The translations under genes and the position numbers were made by a program. Shown one piece after another: positions 14,906 through 30,420 of a stretch of DNA of 64,000 bases. The notes under the pieces are model-generated. The model was not told the DNA's origin. It did no database searches and saw only the letters and a program-made list of their open reading frames with translations. Where the stretch lies: positions 930,001 to 994,000 of the forward strand of contig NC_134997.1 in assembly GCF_050947335.1 (NCBI RefSeq), read 5' to 3'. Each line of letters starts with the position of its first letter. The stretch's first letter is position 1. This DNA comes from Megachile rotundata. Taxonomy: Eukaryota; Arthropoda; Insecta; Hymenoptera; Megachilidae.

Positions 14906-15770
14906 CTATCACGATCGCACAATCACGATCACACAATCACGATCACACAATCACGATCACACAATCACAATCACACAGTCACACAATCACAATCACAATC
15001 ACAATCACAATCACACAATCACAGTCACGACCACACAATCACACAATCACAATCCCACAATCACAATCACACAATCACAGTCACACAATCACAATCTCAC
15101 AATCGCACAGTCACAATCCCACAATCACGATCACACAATCACTACCACACAGTCACAATCACACAATCGCAATCACAATCCCACAATCACAATCACACAA
15201 TCACATTCACACAATCACAATCACACAACCACAACCACACAATCCCATAGTCACAATCCCACAATCACGATCACACAATCATGACCACACAGTCACGATC
15301 ACACAATCGCAATCACACAATCACAATCACACAACTACAATCACACAATCACAACCACACAATCACAATCACACAATCACAATCACACAATCACGATCAC
15401 ACAATCACGATCACACAATCACCATCACACAATCACGATCACAAAATCACGACCACAATCACGATCACACAATCACGATCAAAGAATCCTAATCACACAA
15501 TCAGGATCACACAATCAGGATCACATAATCACGGTCACACAATCACGGTCACACAATCACGATCACACAATCACGATCACACAATCACACAATCACAATC
15601 ACAATCACAATCACACAATCACAATCACACAATCGCAATCACACAATCGCAATCACACAATCACACAATCACAGTCACACAATCGCAATCACACAATCCC
15701 AATCACACAATCGCAATCACACAATCGCAATCACACAATCGCAATCACACAATCACAACCACACAATCAC
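14906..15770. repeat. A1 unit (anchor 15486)
   Basis: Carries ATG at 15281 in CATGACC and CAACTACAATCAC. Displacement to the unit at 18.77-19.6 kb is exactly 3,864 bp at CGAAGG, at the ATG and at the anchor, so the two copies differ by substitutions only over that stretch. Its alpha run is short, with one TCCCAATC variant near 15,697. Confidence 0.85.
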
Positions 15771-16340
15771 AATCACACAATCACGGTCACACAATCACGA
15801 TCACACAATCACGATCACACAATCACACAATCACAATCACAATCACAATCACATAATCACAATCACACAATCACGATCAAACAATCACGATCACACAATC
15901 ACGATCACACAATCAGGATCACACAATCACGATCAAACAATCACGACCACACAATCACGATCACACAATCACGATCACACAATCACGGTCACACAATCAC
16001 GATCACACAATCACGATCACACAATCACTCAATCACAATCACAATCACAATCACATAATCACAATCACACAATCACGATCAAACAATCACGATCACACAA
16101 TCACGATCACACAATCACGATCAAACAATCACGATCACACAATCACGATCACACAATCACGATCACACAATAACGATCACACAATCACGATCACACAATC
16201 ACGATCACACAATCACGATCACACAATCACGATCACACAATCACGATCACACAATCACGATCACACAATCACGATCACACAATGACGATCACACAATCAC
16301 GATCACAGAATCACGATCACACAATCACGATCACACAATC
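15771..16340. repeat. Beta-rich tract, copy 3
   Basis: Carries the CACTCAATCAC marker near 16,024 and CACAGAATCACG near 16,311, like copies at 10.25 and 20.15 kb. One ACAATGACGATC near 16,280 is private. Confidence 0.8.
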
Positions 16341-18045
16341 ACGATCACACAATCACAATCACACAGTCACACAATCACAATCACAATCACAATCACAATC
16401 ACACAATCACAGTCACGATCACACAATCACACAATCACAATCCCACAATCACAATCACACAATCACAATCACACAATCGCACAGTCACAATCCCACAATC
16501 ACAATCACACCATCACATTCACACAATCACAATCACACAACCACAACCACACAATCCCATAGTCACAATCCCACAATCACGATCACACAATCACGACCAC
16601 ACAGTCACGATCACACAATCGCAATCACACAATCACAATCACACAACCACAATCACACAATCACAACCACACAATCACAATCACACAATCACAATCACAC
16701 AATCACGATCACACAATCACGATCACACAATCACCATCACACAATCACGATCACAAAATCACGACCACAATCACGATCACACAATCACGATCAAAGAATC
16801 CTAATCACACAATCAGGATCACACAATCAGGATCACATAATCACGGTCACACAATCACGGTCACACAATCACGATCACACAATCACGATCACACAATCAC
16901 ACAATCACAATCACAATCACAATCACACAATCACAATCACACAATCGCAATCACACAATCACACAATCACAGTCACACAATCGCAATCACACAACCGCAA
17001 TCACACAATCGCAATCACACAATCGCAATCACACAATCGCAATCACACAATCGCAATCACACAATCGCAATCACACAATCGCAATCACACAATCGCAATC
17101 ACGATCGCACTATCACGATCGCACAATCACGATCACACAATCACGATCACACAATCACGATCACACAATCACAATCACACAGTCACACAATCACAATCAC
17201 AATCACAATCACAATCACAATCACAATCACACAATCACAATCACACAATCACAGTCACGATCACACAATCACACAATCACAATCCCACAATCACAATCAC
17301 ACAATCACAGTCACACAATCACAATCTCACAATCGCACAGTCACAATCCCACAATCACGATCACACAATCACGACCACACAGTCACAATCACACAATCGC
17401 AATCACAATCCCACAATCACAATCACACAATCACATTCACACAATCACAATCACACAACCACAACCACACAATCCCATAGTCACAATCCCACAATCACGA
17501 TCACACAATCACGACCACACAGTCACGATCACACAATCGCAATCACACAATCACAATCACACAACCACAATCACACAATCACAACCACACAATCACAATC
17601 ACACAATCACAATCACACAATCACGATCACACAATCACGATCACACAATCACCATCACACAATCACGATCACAAAATCACGACCACAATCACGATCACAC
17701 AATCACGATCAAAGAATCCTAATCACACAATCAGGATCACACAGTCAGGAACACATAATCACGGTCACACAATCACGGTCACACAATCACGATCACACAA
17801 TCACGATCACACAATCACGGTCACACAATCACGATCACACAATCACGATCACACAATCACACAATCACAATCACAATCACAATCACACAATCACAATCAC
17901 ACAATCGCAATCACACAATCGCAATCACACAATCGCAATCACACAATCGCAATCACACAATCGCAATCACACAATCGCAATCACACAATCGCAATCACAC
18001 AATCGCAATCACACAATCGCAATCACACAATCGCAATCACGATCG
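16341..18045. repeat. Two A1 units (anchors 16798 and 17716)
   Basis: Third copy of the pair seen at 4.74 and 10.85 kb, displaced 5,505-5,525 bp from the second. It has the same CACACCATCACATTC and CAACCGCAATC marks. After the second anchor the text reads CAGTCAGGAACAC, a private substitution on the shared CAGTCAGGATC variant. Confidence 0.85.
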
Positions 18046-18770
18046 CACTATCACGATCACACAATCACGGTCACACAATCACGATCACACAATCACGATC
18101 ACACAATCACACAATCACAATCACAATCACAATCACATAATCACAATCACACAATCACGATCAAACAATCACGATCACACAATCACGATCACACAATCAC
18201 GATCACACAATCACGATCAAACAATCACGATCACACAATCACGATCACACAATCACGATCACACAATCACGATCACACAATCACCATCACACAATCACGA
18301 TCACAAAATCACGATCACAATCACGATTACACAATCACGATCAAAGAATCCTAATCACACAATCAGGATCACACAATCACGATCACATAATCGGTCACAC
18401 AATCACGGTCACACAATCACGATCACACAATCACGATCACACAATCACGATCACATAATCACATAATCACACAATCACAATCACAATCACAATCACATAA
18501 TCACAATCACACAATCACAATCACACAATCACCATCAAACATTCACAATCACACAATCACAGTCACACAATCGCAATCACACAATCGCAATCACACAATC
18601 GCAATCACACAATCGCAATCACACAATCGCAATCACACAATCGCAATCACACAATCGCAATCACACAATCGCAATCACACAATCGCAATCACACAATCGC
18701 AATCACACAATCGCAATCACACAATCGCAATCTCACAATCGCAATCACACAATCGCAATCACGAAGGCAC
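18046..18770. repeat. A2 unit carrying CGAAGG (anchor 18348)
   Basis: Third CGAAGG copy (18762). About 13 alpha units follow CACCATCAAACATTC. Anchor-to-CGAAGG distance equals that of the 14,484 copy (414 bp) although that copy has a one-base slip upstream of its anchor. Confidence 0.85.
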
Positions 18771-20150
18771 TATCACGATCGCACAATCACGATCACACAA
18801 TCACGATCACACAATCACGATCACACAATCACAATCACACAGTCACACAATCACAATCACAATCACAATCACAATCACACAATCACAGTCACGATCACAC
18901 AATCACACAATCACAATCCCACAATCACAATCACACAATCACAGTCACACAATCACAATCTCACAATCGCACAGTCACAATCCCACAATCACGATCACAC
19001 AATCACTACCACACAGTCACAATCACACAATCGCAATCACAATCCCACAATCACAATCACACAATCACATTCACACAATCACAATCACACAACCACAACC
19101 ACACAATCCCATAGTCACAATCCCACAATCACGATCACACAATCATGACCACACAGTCACGATCACACAATCGCAATCACACAATCACAATCACACAACT
19201 ACAATCACACAATCACAACCACACAATCACAATCACACAATCACAATCACACAATCACGATCACACAATCACGATCACACAATCACCATCACACAATCAC
19301 GATCACAAAATCACGACCACAATCACGATCATACAATCACGATCAAAGAATCCTAATCACACAATCAGGATCACACAATCAGGATCACATAATCACGGTC
19401 ACACAATCACGGTCACACAATCACGATCACACAATCACGATCACACAATCACACAATCACAATCACAATCACAATCACAATCACACAATCACAATCACAC
19501 AATCGCAATCACACAATCACACAATCACAGTCACACAATCGCAATCACACAATCGCAATCACACAATCGCAATCACACAATCGCAATCACACAATCGCAA
19601 TCACACAATCGCAATCACACAATCGCAATCACGATCGCACTATCACGATCGCACAATCACGATCACACAATCACGATCACACAATCACGATCACACAATC
19701 ACAATCACACAGTCACACAATCACAATCACAATCACAATCACAATCACACAATCACAGTCACGATCACACAATCACACAATCACAATCCCACAATCACAA
19801 TCACACAATCACAGTCACACAATCACAATCTCACAATCGCACAGTCACAATCCCACAATCACGATCACACAATCACGACCACACAGTCACAATCACACAA
19901 TCGCAATCACAATTCCACAATCACAATCACACAATCACATTCACACAATCACAATCACACAACCACAACCACACAATCCCATAGTCACAATCCCACAATC
20001 ACGATCGCACAATCACGACCACACAGTCACGATCACACAATCGCAATCACACAATCACAATCACACAACCACAATCACACAATCACAACCACACAATCAC
20101 AATCACACAATCACAATCACACAATCACGATCACACAATCACGATCACAC
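18771..20150. repeat. A1 unit (anchor 19350) and partial unit
   Basis: CATGACC with ATG at 19145, CAACTACAATC, and a private CGATCATACAATC just before the anchor. A further partial unit without an anchor follows; it contains CACAATTCCACAATC near 19,911, CCCATAGTC near 19,978 and CGATCGCACAATC, then passes into beta units. Confidence 0.75.
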
Positions 20151-20990
20151 AATCACGGTCACACAATCACGATCACACAATCACACAATCACAATCACAA
20201 TCACAATCACATAATCACAATCACACAATCACGATCAAACAATCACGATCACACAATCACGATCACACAATCAGGATCACACAATCACGATCAAACAATC
20301 ACGACCACACAATCACGATCACACAATCACGATCACACAATCACGGTCACACAATCACGATCACACAATCACGATCACACAATCACTCAATCACAATCAC
20401 AATCACAATCACATAATCACAATCACACAATCACGATCAAACAATCACGATCACACAATCACGATCACACAATCACGATCAAACAATCACGATCACACAA
20501 TCACGATCACACAATCACGATCACACAATAACGATCACACAATCACGATCACACAATCACGATCACACAATCACGATCACACAATCACGATCACACAATC
20601 ACGATCACACAATCACGATCACACAATCACGATCACACAATCACGATCACACAATCACGATCACAGAATCACGATCACACAATCACGATCACACAATCAC
20701 GATCACACAATCGCGATCACACAATCACGACCACACAATCACACAGTCACAATCCCACAATCACGATCACACAATCACGATCACACAATCACGATCACAC
20801 AATCACGATCACACAATCACGATCACACAATCACGATCACACAATCACGATCACACAATCACGATCACACAATCACGACCACACAATCACACAATCACGA
20901 TCCCACAATCACGATCACACAATCACGACCACACAGTCACAATCACACAGTCACAATCACACAATCACCATCACACCTTCACGATCACAC
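20151..20990. repeat. Beta-rich tract, copy 4
   Basis: Combines the markers of the 10.25/15.77-kb tracts (CACTCAATCAC, CACAGAATCACG) with an ending like the 4-kb tract: CACGACCACACAATCAC doublets and CATCACACCTTCACG near 20,970, where the 4.14- and 27.36-kb relatives have CACATTCACG. It looks like a chimera of two tract types. Confidence 0.7.
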
Positions 20991-21530
20991 AATCACGATC
21001 ACACAATCACGATCACACAATCACGATCACACAATCACCATCACACAATCACGATCACAAAATCACGATCACAATCACGATTGCACAATCACGATCAAAG
21101 AATCCTAATCACACAATCAGGATCACACAATCACGATCACATAATCGGTCACACAATCACGGTCACACAATCACGATCACACAATCACGATCACACAATC
21201 ACGATCACACAATCACGATCACATAATCACATAATCACACAATCACAATCACAATCACAATCACATAATCACAATCACACAATCACAATCACACAATCAC
21301 CATCAAACAATCACAATCACACAATCACAGTCACACAATCGCAATCACACAATCGCAATCACACAATCGCAATCACACAATCGCAATCACACAATCGCAA
21401 TCACACAATCGCAATCACACAATCGCAATCACACAATCGCAATCACACAATCGCAATCACACAATCGCAATCACACAATCGCAATCACACAATCGCAATC
21501 TCACAGTCGCAATCACACAATCGCAATCAC
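20991..21530. repeat. A2 unit with a GATTGCAC entry (anchor 21102)
   Basis: The only family A anchor preceded by GATTGCAC rather than GATTACAC; the same substitution defines B1 anchors. TAATCGGTC and the double ACATAATC follow, then about 14 alpha units with one TCACAGTCGC near 21,500. Confidence 0.8.
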
Positions 21531-22520
21531 GATCGCACTATCACGATCGCACAATCACGATCACACAATCACGATCACACAATCACGATCACACAATCAC
21601 AATCACACAGTCACACAATCACAATCACAATCACAATCACAATCACACAATCACAGTCACGATCACACAATCACACAATCACAATCCCACAATCACAATC
21701 ACACAATCACAGTCACACAATCACAATCACACAATCGCACAGTCACAATCCCACAATCACGATCACACAATCACGACCACACAGTCACAATCACACAATC
21801 ACCATCACACAATCATGATCACACAATCACGATCACACAATCACGATCACACAATCACGATCACACAATCACCATCACACAATCACGATCACAAAATCAC
21901 GATCACAATCACGATTACACAATCACGATCACACAATCACGACCACACAGTCACAATCACAGAGTCACAATCACACAATCACCATCACACAATCACGATC
22001 ACACAATCACGATCACACAATCACCATCACACAATCACGATCACAAAATCACGATCACAATCACGATTACACAATCACGATCAAAGAATCCTAATCACAC
22101 AATCAGGATCACACAATCACGATCACATAATCGGTCACACAATCACGGTCACACAATCACGATCACACAATCACGATCACACAATCACGATCACATAATC
22201 ACATAATCACACAATCACAATCACAATCACAATCACAATCACATAATCACAATCACACAATCACAATCACACAATCACCATCAAACAATCACAATCACAC
22301 AATCACAGTCACACAATCGCAATCACACAATCGCAATCACACAATCGCAATCACACAATCGCAATCACACAATCGCAATCACACAATCGCAATCACACAA
22401 TCGCAATCACACAATCGCAATCACACAATCGCAATCACACAATCGCAATCACACAATCGCAATCACACAATCGCAATCACACAATCGCTATCTCACAATC
22501 GCAATCACACAATCGCAATC
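21531..22520. repeat. A2 unit (anchor 22088) 986 bp after the previous A2
   Basis: Two A2 anchors in direct succession, unlike the usual A1-A2 alternation. CATGATC (ATG 21815) and CACAGAGTCAC near 21,958 are private. A hexamer tract one unit longer than usual sits near 22,215, and TCGCTATCTC near 22,486 replaces the usual TCGCAATCTC exit. Confidence 0.8.
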
Positions 22521-23860
22521 ACGATCGCACTATCACGATCGCACAATCACGATCACACAATCACGATCACACAATCACGATCACACAATCACAATCACAC
22601 AGTCACACAATCACAATCACAATCACAATCACAATCACACAATCACAGTCACGATCACACAATCACACAATCACAATCCCACAATCACAATCACACAATC
22701 ACAGTCACACAATCACAATCACACAATCGCACAGTCACAATCCCACAATCACGATCACACAATCACGACCACACAGTCACAATCACACAATCGCAATCAC
22801 AATCCCACAATCACAATCACACAATCACATTCACACAATCACAATCACACAACCACAACCACACAATCCCATAGTCACAATCCCACAATCACGATCACAC
22901 AATCACGACCACACAGTCACGATCACACAATCGCAATCACACAATCACAATCACACAACCACAATCACACATACACAACCACACAATCACAATCACACAA
23001 TCACAATCACACAATCACGATCACACAATCACGATCACACAATCACCATCACACAATCACGATCACAAAATCACGATCACAATCACGATCACACAATCAC
23101 AGTCACGATCACACAATCACACAATCACAATCCCACAATCACAATCACACAATCACAGTCACACAATCACAATCACACAATCGCACAGTCACAATCCCAC
23201 AATCACGATCACACAATCACGACCACACAGTCACAATCACACAATCGCAATCACAATCCCACAATCACAATCACACAATCACATTCACACAATCACAATC
23301 ACACAACCACAACCACACAATCCCATAGTCACAATCCCAGAATCACGATCACACAATCACGACCACACAGTCACGATCACACAATCGCAATCACACAATC
23401 ACAATCACACAACCACAATCACACAATCACAACCACACAATCACAATCACACAATCACAATCACACAATCACGATCACACAATCACGATCACACAATCAC
23501 CATCACACAATCACGATCACAAAATCACGATCACCATCACGATCACACAATCACGATCAAAGAATCCTAATCACACAATCAGGATCACACAATCAGGATC
23601 ACATAATCACGGTCACACAATCACGGTCACACAATCACGATCACACAATCACGATCACACAATCACACAATCACAATCGCAATCACACAATCACACAATC
23701 ACAGTCACACAATCGCACTCACACAATCGCAATCACACAATCGCAATCACACAATCGCAATCACACAATCGCAATCATACAATCGCAATCACACAATCGC
23801 AATCACACAATCGCAATCACACAATCGCAATCACACAATCGCAATCACGATCGCACTATC
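22521..23860. repeat. Partial A1 and full A1 unit (anchor 23564)
   Basis: An anchorless unit with CCCATAGTC near 22,868, and CACACATACACAACC near 22,967 (a local loss), switches near 23,100 into a second copy of the same module. From about 23,223 it matches window positions from about 150 onward with a constant displacement of 23,073 bp. CCCAGAATCACG near 23,337 is private. Confidence 0.8.
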
Positions 23861-24990
23861 ACGATCGCACAATCACGATCACACAATCACGATCACAATA
23901 TCACGATCACACAATAACAATCACACAGTCACACAATCACAATCACAATCACAATCACAATCACAATCACACAATCACAGTCACGATCACACAATCACAC
24001 AATCACAATCCCACAATCACAATCACACAATCACAGTCACACAATCACAATCACACAATCGCACAGTCACAATCCCACAATCACGATCACACAGTCACGA
24101 CCACACAGTCACAATCACACAATCGCAATCACAATCCCACAATCACAATCACACAATCACATTCACACAATCACAATCACACAACCACAACCACACAATC
24201 CCATAGTCACAATCCCACAATCACGATCACACAATCACGACCACACAGTCACGATCACACAATCGCAATCACACAATCACAATCACACAACCACAATCAC
24301 ACAATCACAACCACACAATCACAATCACACAATCACAATCACACAATCACGATCACACAATCACGATCACACAATCACCATCACACAATCACGATCACAA
24401 AATCACGATCACAATCACGATCACACAATCACGATCAAAGAATCCTAATCACACAATCAGGATCACACAATCAGGATCACATAATCACGGTCACACAATC
24501 ACGGTCACACAATCACGATCACACAATCACGATCACACAATCACACAATCACAATCACAATCACAATCACAATCACACAATCACAATCACACAATCGCAA
24601 TCACACAATCACACAATCACAGTCACACAATCGCAATCACACAATCGCAATCACACAACCGCAATGACACAATCGCAATCACACAATCGCAATCACACAA
24701 TCGCAATCACACAATCGCAATCAGACAATCGTAATCACACAATCGCAATCACACAATCGCAATCACACAATCGCAATCACACAATCGCAATCACACAATC
24801 GCAATCACACAATCGCAATCACACAATCGCAATCACACAATTGCAATCACACAATCGCAATCACACAATCGCAATCACACAATCGCAATCACACAATCGC
24901 AATCACACAATCGCAATCACACAATCGCAATCACACAATCGCAATCACACAATCGCAATCTCACAATCGCAATCACACAATCGCAATCAC
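23861..24990. repeat. A1 unit (anchor 24442) and long alpha array
   Basis: Carries the AATATCACG and ACAATAACAATC variants also seen near 830-845. GCAATGACACAATCG occurs once (ATG 24664), where the left relative has it twice. About 24 alpha units follow, one as TTGCAATC near 24,840, ending with CTCACAATCGC and AATCAAACAATC. Confidence 0.85.
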
Positions 24991-25450
24991 ACAATCAAAC
25001 AATCACACAATCAAACAATCCCACAATCACGATCGCACAATCACGATCGCACAATCACGATCGCACAATCACGATCGCACAATCACGATCGCACAACCAC
25101 GATCGCACAATCACGATCGCACAATCACGATCGCACAATCACGATCGCACAATCACGATCACACAATCACGATCACACAATCACGAACACACAATCACGA
25201 TCGCACGCAAACACGCAACCACACAATCACACAGTCACAATCCCACAATCACGATCACACAATCACGACCACACAGTCACAATCACACAATTGCAATCAC
25301 AATCCCACAATCACAATCACACAATCACAGTCAGACAATCACAATCACACAACCACAACCACACAATCACACAGTCACAATCCCACAATCACGATCGCAC
25401 AATCACCATCGCACAATCACGATCGCACAACCACGATCGCACAATCACGA
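24991..25450. repeat. Gamma junction module, copy 2
   Basis: Nine gamma units with CGATCG at 25030 to 25142, the sixth with CAACCACG exactly as in copy 1, then the GCACGCAAACACGCAACC patch near 25,202, TTGCAATCACAATCCC near 25,289 and the CACCATCGC cluster. Confidence 0.85.
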
Positions 25451-26290
25451 TCACACAATCACGATCACACAATCACAATCACACAATCACAATCACACAA
25501 TCACAATCACACAATCACAATCACACAATCACGACCACACAATCACGACCACACAATCACGATCACACAATCACGATCACACTATCACGATCACACAATC
25601 ACGATCACACAATCACGATCACCCAATCACGATCACACAATCACGATCACACAATCACGATCACACAATCACACAGTCACAATCCCACAATCACGATCAC
25701 ACAATCACGACCACACAGTCACAATCACACAATCACGATCATACAATCACGATCACACAATCACAATCACACAATCACGATCACACAACCACAACCACAC
25801 AATCACACAGTCACAATCCCACAATCACGATCACACAATCACGACCACACAGTCACGATCACACAATCGCAATCACACAATCACCATCACACAATCACGA
25901 TCACAAAATCACGATCACAATCACGATCACACAATCACGATTACACAATCACGATCACAGAATCCTAATCACACAATCAGGATCACACAATCACGATCAC
26001 ACAATCACGGTCACACAATCACGGTCACACAATCACGATCACACAATCACGATCACACAATCACGATCACACAATCACCATCACACAATCACGATCACAA
26101 AATCACGATCACAATCACGATCACACAATCACGATTACACAATCACGATCACAGAATCCTAATCACACAATCAGGATCGCACAATCACGATCACACAATC
26201 ACGGTCACACAATCACGATCACACAATCACGATCACACAATCACGGTCACACAATCACGATCACACAATCACGATCACACGATCACACAA
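25451..26290. repeat. Beta/epsilon tract with an inserted B-type block
   Basis: Follows the 2.88-3.07-kb relative through the single delta-like CACCCAATC near 25,620. It then gains about 0.6 kb holding two anchors of B spelling, CACAGAATCC near 25962 and 26156, each entered through GATTACAC; the second is followed by GGATCGCAC. It rejoins the relative near 26,250. These are the only B-type anchors inside the A domain. Confidence 0.8.
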
Positions 26291-27420
26291 TCACAATCAC
26301 AATCACAATCACATAATCACAATCACACAATCACGATCAAACAATCACGATCACACAATCACGATCACACAATCACGATCACACAATCACGATCAAACAA
26401 TCACGATCACACAATCACGATCACACAATCACGATCACACAATAACGATCACACAATCACGATCACACAATCACGATCACACAATCACGATCACACAATC
26501 ACGATCACACAATCACGATCACACAATCACGATCACACAATCACGATCACACAATCAGGATCACACAATCACGATCACACAATCACGATCACACAATCAC
26601 GATCACACAATCAGGATCACACAATCACGATCACACAATCACGATCACACAATCACGATCACACAATCACACAATCACAATCACAATCACAATCACATAA
26701 TCACGATCACACAATCACGGTCACACAATCACGATCAAACAATCACGATCACACAATCACGATCACACAATCACGATCACACAATCACGATCAAACAATC
26801 ACGATCACACAATCACGATCACACAATCACGATCACACAATAACGATCACACAATCACGATCACACAATCACGATCAAACAATCACGATCACACAATCAC
26901 GATCACACAATCACGATCACACAATCACGATCAAACAATCACGATCACACAATCACGATCACACAATCACGATCACACAATAACGATCACACAATCACGA
27001 TCACACAATCACGATCACACAATCACGATCACACAATCACGATCACACAATCGCGATCACACAATCACGACCACACAATCACACAGTCACAATCCCACAA
27101 TCACGATCACACAATCACGATCACACAATCACGATCACACAATCACGATCACACAATCACGATCACACAATCACGATCACACAATCACGATCACACAATC
27201 ACGATCACACAATCACGATCACACAATCACGATCACACAATCACGATCACACAATCACGACCACACAATCACACAGTCACGATCCCACAATCACGATCAC
27301 ACAATCACGACCACACAGTCACAATCACACAGTCACAATCACACAATCACCATCACACATTCACGATCACACAATCACGATCACACAATCACGATCACAC
27401 AATCACGATCACACAATCAC
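26291..27420. repeat. Beta-rich tract, copy 5
   Basis: Relative of 3.1-4.14 kb, displaced about 23.2 kb. ACAATAACGATC is near 26,439, 26,839 and 26,979, with the same 140-bp spacing between the last two. It also contains CACGATC after CATAATC near 26,700 and CACATTCACG near 27,356. Confidence 0.8.
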
Positions 27421-27935
27421 CATCACACAATCACGATCACAAAATCACGATCACAATCACGATTACACAATCACGATCAAAGAATCCTAATCACACAATC
27501 AGGATCACACAATCACGATCACATAATCGGTCACACAATCACGGTCACACAATCGCGATCACACAATCACGATCACACAATCACGATCACACAATCACGA
27601 TCACATAATCACATAATCACACAATCACAATCACAATCACAATCACATAATCACAATCACACAATCACAATCACACAATCACCATCAAACAATCACAATC
27701 ACACAATCACAGTCACACAATCGCAATCACACAATCGCAATCACACAATCGCAATCACACAATCGCAATCACACAATCGCAATCACACAATCGCAATCAC
27801 ACAATCGCAATCACACAATCGCAATCGCACAATCGCAATCGCACAATCGCAATCACACAATCGCAATCACACAATCGCAATCACACAATCGCAATCTCAC
27901 AATCGCAATCACACAATCGCAATCACGATCGCACT
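27421..27935. repeat. A2 unit (anchor 27484)
   Basis: Relative of the unit at 4.14-4.74 kb. Two neighbouring alpha units near 27,826-27,845 read TCGCAATCGCAC, which is alpha with the extra G of gamma and is otherwise rare. It exits through GATCGCACTATCACGACCGC, as near 4740. Confidence 0.85.
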
Positions 27936-29660
27936 ATCACGACCGCACAATCACGATCACACAATCACGATCACACAATCACGATCACACAATCACAATC
28001 ACACAGTCACACAATCACAATCACAATCACAATCACAATCACACAATCACAGTCACGATCACACAATCACACAATCACAATCCCACAATCACAATCACAC
28101 AATCACAATCACACAATCGCACAGTCACAATCCCACAATCACAATCACACCATCACATTCACACAATCACAATCACACAACCACAACCACACAATCCCAT
28201 AGTCACAATCCCACAATCACGATCACACAATCACGACCACACAGTCACGATCACACAATCGCAATCACACAATCACAATCACACAACCACAATCACACAA
28301 TCACAACCACACAATCACAATCACACAATCACAATCACACAATCACGATCACACAATCACGATCACACAATCACCATCACACAATCACGATCACAAAATC
28401 ACGACCACAATCACGATCACACAATCACGATCAAAGAATCCTAATCACACAATCAGGATCACACAATCAGGATCACATAATCACGGTCACACAATCACGG
28501 TCACACAATCACGATCACACAATCACGATCACACAATCACACAATCACAATCACAATCACAATCACACAATCACAATCACACAATCGCAATCACACAATC
28601 ACACAATCACAGTCACACAATCGCAATCACACAACCGCAATCACACAATCGCAATCACACAATCGCAATCACACAATCGCAATCACACAATCGCAATCAC
28701 ACAATCGCAATCACACAATCGCAATCACACAATCGCAATCACGATCGCACTATCACGATCGCACAATCACGATCACACAATCACGATCACACAATCACGA
28801 TCACACAATCACAAACACACAGTCACACAATCACAATCACAATCACAATCACAATCACAATCACAATCACACAATCACAGTCACGATCACACAATCACAC
28901 AATCACAATCCCACAATCACAATCACACAATCACAGTCACACAATCACAATCTCACAATCGCACAGTCACAATCCCACAATCACGATCACACAATCACGA
29001 CCACACAGTCACAATCACACAATCGCAATCACAATCCCACAATCACAATCACACAATCACATTCACACAATCACAATCACACAACCACAACCACACAATC
29101 CCATAGTCACAATCCCACAATCACGATCACACAATCACGACCACACAGTCACGATCACACAATCGCAATCACACAATCACAATCACACAACCACAATCAC
29201 ACAATCACAACCACACAATCACAATCACACAATCACAATCACACAATCACGATCACACAATCACGATCACACAATCACCATCACACAATCACGATCACAA
29301 AATCACGACCACAATCACGATCACACAATCACGATCAAAGAATCCTAATCACACAATCAGGATCACACAGTCAGGATCACATAATCACGGTCACACAATC
29401 ACGGTCACACAATCACGATCACACAATCACGATCACACAATCACGGTCACACAATCACGATCACACAATCACGATCACACAATCACACAATCACAATCAC
29501 ACAATCACAATCACACAATCGCAATCACACAATCGCAATCACACAATCGCAATCACACAATCGCAATCACACAATCGCAATCACACAATCGCAATCACAC
29601 AATCGCAATCACACAATCGCAATCACACAATCGCAATCACACAATCGCAATCACGATCGC
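27936..29660. repeat. Two A1 units (anchors 28438 and 29342)
   Basis: Fourth copy of the pair at 4.74, 10.85 and 16.34 kb; displacement from the first is 23,191 bp at both anchors. It has the same CACACCATCACATTC, CAACCGCAATC and CAGTCAGGATC marks. CACAAACACACAGTC near 28,811 is private, and the hexamer tract near 29,480 is reduced. Confidence 0.85.
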
Positions 29661-30420
29661 ACTATCACGATCACACAATCACGGTCACACAATCACGATC
29701 ACACAATCACGATCACACAATCACACAATCACAATCACAATCACAATCACATAATCACAATCACACAATCACGATCAAACAATCACGATCACACAATCAC
29801 GATCACACAATCACGATCACACAATCACGATCAAACAATCACGATCACACAATCACGATCACACAATCACGATCACACAATCACGATCACACAATCACCA
29901 TCACACAATCACGATCACAAAATCACGATCACAATCACGATTACACAATCACGATCAAAGAATCCTAATCACACAATCAGGATCACACAATCACGATCAC
30001 ATAATCGGTCACACAATCACGGTCACACAATCACGATCACACAATCACGATCACACAATCACGATCACATAATCACATAATCACACAATCACAATCACAA
30101 TCACAATCACATAATCACAATCACACAATCACAATCACACAATCACCATCAAACATTCACAATCACACAATCACAGTCACACAATCGCAATCACACAATC
30201 GCAATCACACAATCGCAATCACACAATCGCAATCACACAATCGCAATCACACAATCGCAATCACACAATCGCAATCACACAATCGCAATCACACAATCGC
30301 AATCACACAATCGCAATCACACAATCGCAATCACACAATCGCAATCACACAATCGCAATCACACAATCGCAATCACACAATCGCAATCTCACAATCGCAA
30401 TCACACAATCGCAATCACGA
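29661..30420. repeat. A2 unit (anchor 29962)
   Basis: CACCATCAAACATTC followed by about 17 alpha units, the longest A2 alpha run. It exits as CGATCGCACTATC, without the CGAAGG change. Confidence 0.85.

Larger units (their letters stand above)
12191..15486. repeat. 1,647-bp tandem duplication in family A
   Basis: Anchor order A1-A2-A1-A2-A1 at 12191, 12823, 13839, 14484, 15486. The A1 anchors are 1,648 and 1,647 bp apart, and the two CGAAGG marks (13251, 14898) are 1,647 bp apart. Related blocks at 5.2-7.8 and 16.8-19.4 kb have only one copy. Confidence 0.88.
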
